Below are positions 9,002-17,042 of a stretch of 20,811 nt of DNA, one piece after another. A program made the position numbers and the translations under genes. The stretch comes from Chara braunii. Taxonomy: Eukaryota > Streptophyta > Charophyceae > Charales > Characeae. Numbering within the stretch: position 1 is the stretch's first letter; every line of letters begins with the position of its first letter. Below the pieces are notes generated by a model. The model saw nothing but the letters and a program-made list of their open reading frames with translations, was not told the origin of the DNA and ran no database searches. Where the stretch lies: positions 511,539 through 532,349 of the forward strand of contig BFEA01000731.1 in assembly GCA_003427395.1 (NCBI GenBank), written 5' to 3'.

Positions 9002-10031
9002 CCCGCAAGCGCGTCCGCAAATCTCTCTTACGTTCTCGACTCTCAAGCCAGCTTCTGGGAAGCAGTGGCTAGGCAGAGTGTTTGGTGCGAGTCGGAAAGT
9101 CCTGTCGGGTTGACGATAGGCTGGCCGGTTGCGCACTGGATCGCCACGACGGACTGTGGGATCTGGGCGAACCGTGTTGAGTTTACGACAGTGGGGTGAC
9201 GATCGCAGTGGTGGGAGTCAGCACGTGGCGGCCGCGATCGTCGGTGCGGGTATGAGGATCGATGAGTGGAGTTGAGTGAGTGATTGGCCCGGGGCCATAT
9301 TGGGATTAATGGCGAATGCGCCTTTGTTGTTGCGGATTTTTTTCCTTGACAATGTTGATCCTCCTTTTGGGCTGCATCATCTCCTATCTCGACTCTCCTC
9401 CCTCACCTTCCCCTTCTCCTCTATCTTTGAATAATGATGTGTCTCGATGCTTTTCTCCTTCTCTCCCTTTTTTCTTCTTGGATAAGCATGAATCTGTATG
9501 CTTCCCTTGAGTGAAAGAACTTCTTCCGGAACTCTTCCATTAGTTTCCTGGGTAATCCTCCTACGCGAGGACCNNGTCTTCTTNTCTTNTGAACGGTGGA
9601 TGCGTGTGTACTGTGCAAGCGATCCATCTTTTCCTGTGCATGGCTCATTTTTCGCACCTTCCACAATGGATGTATGTATGGAGATGTGTGACCCCCTTCT
9701 TTTTGCGTTGATTAGACGATTATCGTCGGGATTTTGTTCAAGAATGCAAGAGTGTTTAGATCAGTAGATCTGAATGTACTGCGCATGCTATGTGCCTTAT
9801 GCTGCATGACATCAGCAGCCGAGCTACGGGGCGGCCTCGAGAAACAAGGCGCCTGGGATCAACGTTGCGCTTGCTCACTAAATCTGAGCCGCGGATCGGT
9901 CCCTTAGTTATATGCATGACCTAGCTGCGGAAGTGTCTTCTTTTGCCCTCTCTTTCTCTCGTGTTGAAAGGGATTGATTGTGAGTTGCGCGAGTATTTTC
10001 TTTTTTTAATGACATNGCTGGGTCTTTACAA
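9002..10031. other. No gene seen; possible leader and intron, with unresolved bases
   Basis: The first 250 bases are GC-rich and free of long frames, and could be an untranslated leader of the promoter above. The rest is T- and CT-rich. Unresolved bases lie at 9574, 9575, 9584, 9589 and 10016. I find no tRNA, rRNA or snRNA here by eye. Confidence 0.4.
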
Positions 10032-10496
10032 TTGATTGATATGTGGACTGACCAGTACCCTCCGATCGGGCACCAGCCTCCCGTACCTCCCGTCCCAACA
10101 CGGCCTTTTCCCTACAACGAGGGAAGGACACGTGTATGCGAGTGGGACGTACGAGAAGCTGTTGCACAAATCGGCGGGCGGTATTACTTCCCTCCGGCAA
10201 ATCGTTGCTCAGGGTTCGTGGAAGCCGGGTTTGTCATTATCGATACGCACTTCCGACCTTACTCGATATTGTTGCCATTCAACGAGTTGATCGTCATCCC
10301 GTGGACGGCAGTAGAACCCCACTGGCCGCACACTCTATGCACCGAATTCCAGCATTTTGAGCGCTACGAATCCAGGGGTTTCCACTACCGTGTGCGGAGT
10401 GAAGACGAGCGTAAAGAAAGAGCCACGCGGCTGAGACCATCCACGTCAGACTCGGAACTGACCAGCGAGCGACGACGAGATTTAATACGAAAATGA
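10032..10496 (+). CDS. Intact 154-codon ORF of unknown function
   Basis: ATG 10032 (or 10041) opens a frame without interruption to TGA 10494-10496. A Pro-rich head (QYPPIGHQPPVPPVPTRPFP) is followed by a region with balanced composition and many aromatic residues (GRYYFPPANRCSGFVEAGFV, then FNELIVIPWTAVEPHWPH) and a charged Arg/Glu tail. Composition argues for real coding. No catalytic motif or membrane span is seen. It shares the Pro-rich-head then aromatic-body layout with the 7156 ORF, but I see no clear sequence identity. A T-rich stretch just before it could be an intron acceptor region, so it may be an exon. Function unknown. Confidence 0.5.
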   Translation: MIDMWTDQYPPIGHQPPVPPVPTRPFPYNEGRTRVCEWDVREAVAQIGGRYYFPPANRCSGFVEAGFVIIDTHFRPYSILLPFNELIVIPWTAVEPHWPHTLCTEFQHFERYESRGFHYRVRSEDERKERATRLRPSTSDSELTSERRRDLIRK

Positions 10497-10773
10497 GACA
10501 CGCGAAGCGTGCCAAAGCCTTTCCGTTCTAAACGACAGGCTGTAGCCCGGTTGAAAGCCTGACAATACTTTTTGGATTGAATTTGGATTTTTCTCTTTTT
10601 GCGCCGTGCCCGCACGCGCATTCCGTGACGCGCGAAGGCAATCGACTTGCTTCATCGGACCAACACGGGGGATTTCAGTTCCATCTGTGTCCCCACACTC
10701 AATTTCCAAAAATCCTTGGCACACCCCATCTTGCTGTTTTTCTGGGCCTCTTTCGGCACGCCTAACACTCTGA
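10497..10773. other. No gene seen between the unknown ORF and the LINE fragment
   Basis: Mixed-composition sequence with no long convincing frame. The LINE protein similarity begins just after the stop at 10771-10773. Earlier parts of that ORF2 are either lost by 5' truncation or too decayed to read. Confidence 0.4.
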
Positions 10774-11946
10774 ACGAAAGACAACACAGGGCGTGAGGTT
10801 GCGCGTCTGCTAGGGACAGAATGGGATCTACATGACTACCGAGAGGTGTGGTTCTGTCTGCTAATATCCTCCTTCGCCAACAGACGTTCGAAGTCACCTG
10901 TGCGGAGAGCCATTTTGGGGGCTTGGAAGAAAATCCATCCCCCAATACATAAGGAGCCAGTCACCAAGATCCAAGTGCTGAATGAGCCACTTTTTGATAA
11001 GCCCAGAATATTGAAGGACAATGGTGAATGTTTTGCAGCCTCCCCTTCACCTGAAAAGTTCACAAGGGTTTAACGGGGACCCCCATGGGTCTCAAAAGGT
11101 ATCCTAGCTATGATCAAAGATATCTGGGATGAACAAACTGAAGAATGGACTTCAGAGACTTCTCTTAGAAACTACCTACCCAGACTGCATAATGTGCGTG
11201 TTCACTTTGAAGCAGTGAAGGCAGCAATTGCACAAGCATGGAAGGCAATACTCAGAAAAGAGAACATCTACGTACAAGATAGCTGGCTGCGGGATTAGTC
11301 GGCCACAGAGAGATACTGGAGGGTGCTAAGACCAGATCTGCCACGAGGGATGAGGACACAAGAATGGAAACCAACAAGACATTTTAATCAGATTGCACTC
11401 TCGGCTACTTACCTTCAGCCTATACGGTTGGCAGAGGAGCGGACGGAAAAGCTTGACTCTGATCTGGAGGAAGTAAGGGTATGGATTGCTGTGGACAAGA
11501 ATGGAAAAGAACACTGCTATAATGGAGGTGCCATGGCCTCATCTTTTAAAGTGGAGCCGTTCATTTATGGATGGGAGAAGAGGAACTACTCGTCGGGGGT
11601 CGTGCCACTGATACAATACTCTACGAAAGTGGGATGGGAAGAGAAATCAAATAAAATGAAACCATACACACAAGGCCATGTATATGTTGCTGATTCCTGT
11701 ATAGCGGCAATTATGTCAACTATTTGGCAGTCTAGAAACACAGCTCTGTTTCGTGAGGAACACTGGTCCTTGGCTCAGAGCCTCAGACCCAAAATGGCAA
11801 TTTTGACACAGACCAGGTTATTGATCAAAGCAGATTGGCGGCGAAAGGGACCACTGTGGTTTCAGAAGACTTGGGCCAAAGGAAATTTGTTGGCTTCGGT
11901 TACTTCAGAACAGAAGCCGGCAATCGGCCCGTGGTTGAAGGGCTGA
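10774..11946 (+). pseudogene. LINE ORF2 C-terminal fragment (5'-truncated copy), two in-frame stops
   Basis: A single phase runs from 10774 to TGA 11944-11946, broken only by TAA 11071-11073 and TAG 11296-11298. The text has the look of the region downstream of the reverse transcriptase in L1-like elements: GAWKKIHPPI, then PLFDKPRILKDNG, a helix-rich segment with SLRNYLPRLHNV, and IAQAWKAILRKENIY. No reverse transcriptase or endonuclease motif is left, as expected for a 5'-truncated insertion. No poly(A) tail or target duplication was found after 11946. The assignment rests on general resemblance to L1-like C-termini and has moderate certainty. Confidence 0.65.
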
Positions 11947-12125
11947 CTATAACAGTCTCTCTTAGGGATTTAAGGTCATTTGGTCCTCGTGTGAGTATGC
12001 CCTAATACTATTGGCGCCAAAACTTCTGAACCTTATGCAAATCGTCCACTCTCAGCTACCGTAGGGCACGGTGCATGCATCCAAGCTCAGTGGCAAGTCC
12101 TCGAGAATCAGGCCGCGGTTCCTTC
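11947..12125 (+). other. Probable LINE 3' untranslated region
   Basis: This non-coding stretch directly follows the ORF2 stop and contains no clear A-tail. It is placed by position only. Confidence 0.3.
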
Positions 12126-12195
12126 GATACCTCTCTGGTTATCGTCTCCTGACGGGACTTGATACCTCTCTGGTTATCGTCTCCTGACGGGACTT
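12126..12195. repeat. Perfect 35-bp tandem duplication
   Basis: GATACCTCTCTGGTTATCGT and the 15 bases after it (12126-12160) are repeated exactly at 12161-12195. The identity of the two copies implies a recent event compared with the decayed surroundings. Confidence 0.97.
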
Positions 12196-12243
12196 GACTA
12201 CCGGTACACGACCGGAACGCTCTTCCGGAGGCATCTTCCGAGG

Positions 12244-14525
12244 TTACATTCTCTGGCCAGGAGTTCTGGTGCCTGGCGAGGTAGATAAAACCCTAAACCT
12301 GAAAGCGTTCCGAGCTGTTTGCCCCGAAGTCTTAGGGTAATTATTATAGGGCCTAGCCTCATCACGGCATGCATCAACACAAGCTACAATCCAGAAGATG
12401 CACCCAATGCAGACGAAACAAACCCAGAGAAGTAACACGGCTATGGCTACCCAAAACCCTGTTGTGGATTGTGATCCCGACCTGCACAAGTGAAGTCTCG
12501 AGTCCTGGATTTCCAATTCAAACACCCGACCGTCATTCGATCCGACGTACAGAAACTTCTTACCCCTGAAATAATGCAGTGCCACGCCGTGTAACGCAAA
12601 GCCATTAGCTTCCGCAACTGCCTTCACACTTCGGCTGGCGCCGCAGGGAGAAAGCAGAGTTATCCAGTAAATGGTACTCGAGTTCGAACTGCGGACCTCA
12701 GAATCCGATAGAGGGGTGCTGATGCAGAAGAGATTGCACCCGCCATCCGTGGTTGCAATCTCCAGCAGACGGGAGGCGGGCCCCAACATCTCCTGCTCGG
12801 GAGCAGGCTCGAGCCCCGACGCGTTGTGCATCCATCCCCATACAAGGGTAAACGTACTCTATGCTGGGTTGAATGCCCAAACTTGGCTGAGCACGGGGTC
12901 TACAAAGTACAGGCAGTCGCCTTCAGATGTTAAGCTCTCTCTACTGAAGGACATGTTTCTCACGTAAGGGTAGCTTCCATCCGCTCCGAAGGCGTGCAGT
13001 GTCTCGAACCTCGTTGAGGTGTTCAGACAAATCTCGGCGTCCGGAACCGCAGCAGCCAGAAGTCGAGGAGGCTCCGCCGCGTCTGCAAGATATAGCTTCG
13101 TCTTCGCCGGATTGAGTGCCAAACTTTCCGCCGTTCTAGCACTCACTACTTGCACTGGCTCTTGATGGCCCCAAAAAAAGGCCCCGAAGTAGTCGACACG
13201 AACGTGATGCTCGACGAATTGCCCATGACATTGTGTGTTTCGTGCGAAGCGACGAGAAGATTTGATCCCAGATCCGACAGGTCCAGGCCGCTGACGACAG
13301 GCAAAGAAGGGGCAGATATCACTCGTTCTCCGTTATATGACGAGAGAATGTCCCGAAGACTGTCCCGAAGACCGGTGGGACCGGAGATAGGTGGCGAGGC
13401 GAGTACCACTTCCGATGCCGCGGCTGGAGCCAGTGTAACAGATGGCAAGAACGTGGCTGCCTCTGCTGCCCGCAATTCCAGTTCCGCGTCGGACGACGAC
13501 TCCGATTCACGGTACCAGTGTTTCATCCCAATCAGCGGCGCTGCTGCCGCGACCCCTGATTCTTCTGCGTCTCACTTCTCTTCTTCTCGTGCGCTGGAGC
13601 GCTCTGCTTCCCCTGCTGCCGATGCCGCTGCTTCTGCTTGCTCGGTCACGGCAGGAACGACTGACCCCGGGTACGGAAGGAGTTCTCTAGCTCGACGATG
13701 AGGTAACGACGCTGGCGGCCGTTCCGTTCTGGAGTTCTGTCCCGAGGCGTGTGCCAAAGGGGCAGGAGCAGATGTGGAGGATGAGGATGAGGATGAGGAT
13801 GTCTTCTCCGGTTTCGACGGCGGTAACGAGACTGATACCAAGGCGGATGGCAGTGAGGATGCAGGTACCGAAGAAATGGGAGCCGACGTCGAGGATGAGG
13901 ATGGGGATGTCGTCGCCTCCGTGGGAGTACTCGTCATTGGCGAGAACCTCGCAATAGTGACAGTGTCTGCCAGTGTCTTCTCTCCACTCTTGAATGGCAG
14001 GAGATCTGCTCTAGCCACGAGGCTGTCGCGGTACGAGTCCCCGCAGACGATCTCCAGACTGAAGTAGAAGACCGTGACATCGGGTACAAAGACCATGTTA
14101 CGAACCCTGGTCTCGCACCCTGCAAGGTCAAGAGAATGATAATCTGGTGGAGATGGAGATGAGTAATTTACCACCATCACATTCGTCTTGAACAACGGGC
14201 TTGACGAGTCATTAACCAGCTTCAGACTCCCCGCCGTTTGCCCTCCTTCCTCGTCTCCACTACGCGACGGTGGGCTCGTGCACTCAACGGCTGTGGTTGG
14301 AGCGGCTCCGGACGATGACTCGACCTGAAGTCTTCTCGCGGCTGTTCCTCCCGCCGCCGCCGCCGCCGCCGCCACGTGTAGAGCGTTCTCGAGGCCTGGA
14401 CGCACAAGCCACAAGATGGTAATGGCTAACAGGCTCGTCAAGTTGCTTCGCACTCGAGTTCGAACCTCGGTCGTGTCAGATCGCCTGGGAGGCGTTGATG
14501 AAGAAACCGCCATAGCGATCGACAT
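12244..14525 (-). pseudogene. Broken gene for a membrane protein with a Ser-rich, propeller-like ectodomain
   Basis: Read from ATG 14525 down to TAA 12244-12246. The N-terminus has one hydrophobic stretch (LTSLLAITILWLV) that could be a signal peptide or anchor, then an Ala run encoded by GCC repeats. The body is Ser/Thr/Pro-rich with blade-like segments (NVMVVNYSS, NLLVASHETHNVMG, KTKLYLADAAEPP, DCLYFVDPVLSQVWAFNPA, KFLYVGSNDGRVFELE) resembling NHL-type beta-propellers. A strong membrane span follows (FWVAIAVLLLWVCFVCIGCI) and a short tail. The phase is broken by TGA 13572-13574 and TAG 12859-12861 and by a one-base shift at the A7 run 13173-13179. No intron is evident across 2.3 kb, so it may be a retrocopy or a single large exon. 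A cytoplasmic domain beyond 12244 may be missing. Propeller assignment is inferred from pattern, not from a recognised family. Confidence 0.6.
13775..13802. repeat. (GAGGAT)n run inside the broken gene
   Basis: Four near-perfect GAGGAT units give the Ser run of the minus-strand protein. Confidence 0.85.
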
Positions 14526-14528
14526 CAA

Positions 14529-14770
14529 CAGTGCCCCAGCACGAATCGGGTAACATGAGGATACGGTTACAAAGGAGGCGGATGGCGACTAATCGGCTCA
14601 TCACCACATCGCCCACAAGTAACACAAAACAACGCATGGCTGCCCCCGCAGGATGACTGCATAGGGTTGTGCCTTTTTTTCCAACGGAATGGGGCTGTTA
14701 CAGCCGTCTGAGTTGCAAATGCGAAATCTGCGAGAGGGTATGTGGTTGACCCTCCTACGCGTAGGGAGAC
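14529..14770. other. No gene seen upstream of the minus-strand gene
   Basis: I see no convincing TATA box or CCAAT box on the minus strand in this stretch. Confidence 0.35.
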
Positions 14771-15256
14771 AAGTGCTTACAATCCGGAGGACGGCGATCA
14801 AACCGCGTGACGATTGGAATGGCAGCTTCGAGGAAGACCGCTAGATATGGGGCGAAACGCCTCGTGCCTGCTCGCCCCGGCAGCGGGGACTCGTGCAAAT
14901 GCACCCACACACCCACGCACCCACACACACACACACCCACACACCCACACACCCACGCACACAAGGACGCGCGCGCGCACGCACACAAGCTCACACACAC
15001 ACACACACACACACCCCGGAACGGACGCACGCACGCACTCACGCGCGCGCGCACACATGCTAAGTGCTTACAATCGGGAGGACGGTCATCAAGCATCTCG
15101 ACAATTTTAAAAGGAGTCTCGTAGACGGGCCGTCGGTCGGGGGCAGAACGCGTCACATTTGGTGAGCGGGGGACACGCAAACACACCCACAGACACACCC
15201 ACACACCCACACACCCACACACCACACACCTACACACCCAAGCACGCACGCGCGCG

Positions 15257-15287
<31 letters not shown>

Positions 15288-15300
15288 GCAGTCCGACAAA
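14771..15300. repeat. Two diverged tandem copies of a ~291-bp unit with CA/CACCCA repeats
   Basis: AAGTGCTTACAATC followed by GGAGGACGG-type sequence occurs at 14771 and again at 15062. Downstream parts also match in order (GCGGGGAC then CAAA then ACCCACAC), giving a period of 291. Each unit ends in long CA, CACCCA and CG-rich runs (about 14900-15055 and 15178-15290). Confidence 0.75.
15242..15290. repeat. 49-bp strictly alternating purine-pyrimidine tract, (CG)n(CA)n
   Basis: The stretch runs GCACGCACG, then CG repeats, then CA repeats, without a break in purine-pyrimidine alternation. This is the classic sequence condition for Z-DNA. Confidence 0.9.
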
Positions 15301-15347
15301 ACAGTCTGGCACAGTCATGGTTTCTTCGAGTGTATAGCGACTATGAC

Positions 15348-15375
15348 AACACACACACACACACACACACACACG
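15348..15375. repeat. (CA)n microsatellite
   Basis: A further uninterrupted CA run, separate from the 291-bp units. Confidence 0.9.
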
Positions 15376-15589
15376 CACCCGCCCATCTGGAGGAACGTGC
15401 GTTGGCCCCGAGCGGTGTTATCTGTGGAGGGCAGCGGTCGAGCTCATCGCGTCCTGAAATCGAATTGATGTTCATCTGGTACGTGAGAGGATGATTCAGT
15501 TCACTCGGCTCTGTTTCCCGTTATTTCCGGGAAGGAGGACCAGGATTTTTTTATTATTTTTTTCTCTTTTCCTTGTACTTTTGTAACTC

Positions 15590-15626
15590 GTTATTTTTAT
15601 TTATTTATTTATTGATTTATTTATTT
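15590..15626. repeat. (TTTA)n A/T-rich tract
   Basis: TTTATTTATTTATT and similar with one TTGA interruption. Confidence 0.9.
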
Positions 15627-15640
15627 AACAGAAAAACAGC

Positions 15641-15650
15641 ATCTTTATTT
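15641..15650. repeat. Candidate target-site duplication, U2 3' side
   Basis: ATCTTTATTT here equals 15750-15759. It directly abuts the A-tail of the U2 copy (15651-15662). The word is AT-rich and of low complexity, which lowers its weight. Confidence 0.6.
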
Positions 15651-15662
15651 TTTATTTTTTTT

Positions 15663-15747
15663 ATGGTCCGATGGACCACGGATCAGATATTAAACTGATC
15701 AGAACAGATAATACACTTGATCTTAGCCAAAAGGTCGAGAAAGGTAT
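15663..15747 (-). pseudogene. U2 snRNA retropseudogene, 3'-truncated with A-tail
   Basis: U2 snRNA pairs with the intron branch site in the spliceosome. On the minus strand from 15747 the sequence starts ATACCTTTCTCG and continues through CCTTTTGGCTAAGATCAAGT, CAGTTTAATATCTGAT and the IIa hairpin GGTCCATCGGACC. It then stops at about 85 nt instead of the usual near 190, before any Sm site, and continues into AAAAAAAATAAA (15651-15662). Differences from the conserved core: GTAGTA in the branch-site recognition element is GTATTA; CTCGGCC is CTCGACC, which breaks a stem I pair; TTATCAG is TGATCAG. Truncation, tail and flanking 10-mers show a LINE-type retrocopy, not a working gene. No plant-type upstream element is seen. 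Confidence 0.93.
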
Positions 15748-15749
15748 TT

Positions 15750-15759
15750 ATCTTTATTT
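15750..15759. repeat. Candidate target-site duplication, U2 5' side
   Basis: ATCTTTATTT, two bases from the inferred U2 5' end, identical to 15641-15650. Confidence 0.6.
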
Positions 15760-15822
15760 ATTCGTCACTGCTCGGGGATTTTTTTATTATTATTTCTTTT
15801 ATCAGAGTTCGGGGATGACTGG

Positions 15823-15938
15823 TGGCCCCCAACCTTGGGCATCACCACACCACTTTCCTTGTTTTCTTTGTTTTGTTTGTAACCCCATGTCTCCATTTCT
15901 GCTTTTTGGCCCCCAACCTTGGGCATCACCTCACCACT
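15823..15938. repeat. 32-bp direct repeat, two copies
   Basis: TGGCCCCCAACCTTGGGCAT followed by CACC-A/T-CACCACT occurs at 15823-15854 and 15907-15938 with one difference. Each copy contains the small palindrome CCCAACCTTGGG-like core. Confidence 0.92.
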
Positions 15939-16061
15939 CTTGAAATGTGCAAAATGAGAATGAACTTCCCGCTAGAACATGGCCAGAGGCACCCGCCACA
16001 TTTTTGTCCTTCTCACTTTTCGAGAGTGGTGTGGCTACGCCCCTTGCCAGTTTGGTAGAAC

Positions 16062-16125
16062 GGCCACTCCCTTTGCACACTGTCCTTGGTAAGAACCTGG
16101 CCACTCCCTTTGCACACTGTCTTTG
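16062..16125. repeat. 37-bp tandem repeat, two copies
   Basis: GGCCACTCCCTTTGCACACT with its next 7 bases at 16062-16088 recurs at 16099-16125 with one mismatch. The spacer TTGGTAAGAAC also echoes the TTTGGTAGAAC before the first copy. Confidence 0.92.
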
Positions 16126-16178
16126 TGCACCCACTACCGACAGGGGCCTGCCAAAAAGATTTTTAGGCCCAGGGCCGA

Positions 16179-16332
16179 GGTCCCACTAACAAAGAGGATC
16201 CAATCAAATTCCTGAATCTGGATGTGTTTTATGCAGAGATGCAGAAAAGCAGTTCGATCTCGATTTCCTGCACCTGTTTACAAACACGTCCAGATTCAGG
16301 TATTCGATCTGATCCTCTTTGCTAGTGGGACC
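16179..16332. repeat. 154-base foldback with two 51-base arms
   Basis: The arm 16179-16229 and the reverse complement of 16282-16332 match at 45 of 51 positions with no gaps. Both outer ends are GGTCCCACTA. The 52-base centre has weaker self-pairing. This could be a miniature inverted-repeat or foldback element, or a hairpin RNA precursor. No flanking target duplication was recognised. Confidence 0.88.
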
Positions 16333-16340
16333 ATGCCCCA

Positions 16341-16410
16341 GGGGTGCGACAGGGTAAATAGGCTGTAGGAGGGGCGCGACGCAAAATAATGGAAAATACA
16401 GGGGCGCCAG
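16341..16410. repeat. GGGGYGCG/C motif at 30-base spacing, three copies
   Basis: GGGGTGCGAC at 16341, GGGGCGCGAC at 16371 and GGGGCGCCAG at 16401 stand exactly 30 bases apart, with A/T-rich spacers that share little. It looks like a very diverged 30-base tandem array. Confidence 0.6.
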
Positions 16411-16429
16411 ACAAAGTTTCCCTTCTACC

Positions 16430-17042
16430 AATTATCCCATAAATAAAACTTTAAAAAGTTACAAAGACAAGGGAAAAGAAAAAAGGGAAAAGGGAAAAGA
16501 CCGGGCAATATTATTGGTTATTGGAAGGGGCAAGGGGGGGGCGGGTTTCGGCAGCGCTAGGAGGAGCGCTATTTCGAGCGGAACGGCAGCTAGGGCCCGT
16601 GCTTCGGCCGGTGCCCTAGCATCCTCCCATAGCTCGAGTAGCAAGAGTTGTCGTTCTCGGTAACTCCAAGGACGAGGAACGGTTGAAGGAGTGGGTGTTG
16701 GGACGTTGTTTTTTTTCTGTCTTTCACGTTTGCCCGAGGCATGGGAGGCATGGAAGACGGACTATCAAAGGGAACGGGGGAGAGTTGACCTAACCATAGG
16801 CCGCCCTGAATCGGAGGATGGAAGACCTGAAGACCTTTAGTCGTCGCTCGTGCTGAAGACTACGTTCGTGGTGTTGAAGCGAGGACGGTATTGGAATGAT
16901 GGGTATAGCTCGAAAACGCTTATCCGGACTTAAGTTATTGATGCCTCAGATAACCTGCTATAATAGACTATATAGTGCGTGGCTTCGTTTTGCGTGCTCT
17001 CTAATTCTTTTTTGTTGCCTGGAATTTGAAACGAATGCGAGG
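16430..17042 (+). other. Probable 5' leader of the second LINE
   Basis: No credible gene is seen. The stretch from about 16640 leads without interruption into the ORF1 start at 17043 and is likely the LINE 5' untranslated region. Its exact left boundary is not visible, and no promoter motif is obvious. Confidence 0.4.

Noticed and set aside
12288-12296. AAACCCTAA, a plant telo-box or telomere-like unit
   Set aside because: Only one unit, and it lies inside the coding phase of the minus-strand gene, so chance is enough.
13150-13701. A 183-codon + frame rich in Ser and Ala
   Set aside because: It is antisense to the membrane-protein frame, whose hydrophobic segments and blade-like pattern make the minus strand the better choice.
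14755-15378. A 207-codon minus frame rich in Cys and Val, and matching His/Thr frames on +
   Set aside because: They are translations of CA/GT microsatellites and are open only because the repeat has no stops.
15671-15943. A 90-codon + frame over the U2 copy
   Set aside because: Its first half is simply the antisense of the U2 snRNA and the rest is the 32-bp repeat; no protein signal.
16179-16190. GGTCCCACTA resembling the plant snRNA upstream element
   Set aside because: It is over 400 bases from the U2 copy, differs in the last bases, and is part of the foldback arms.
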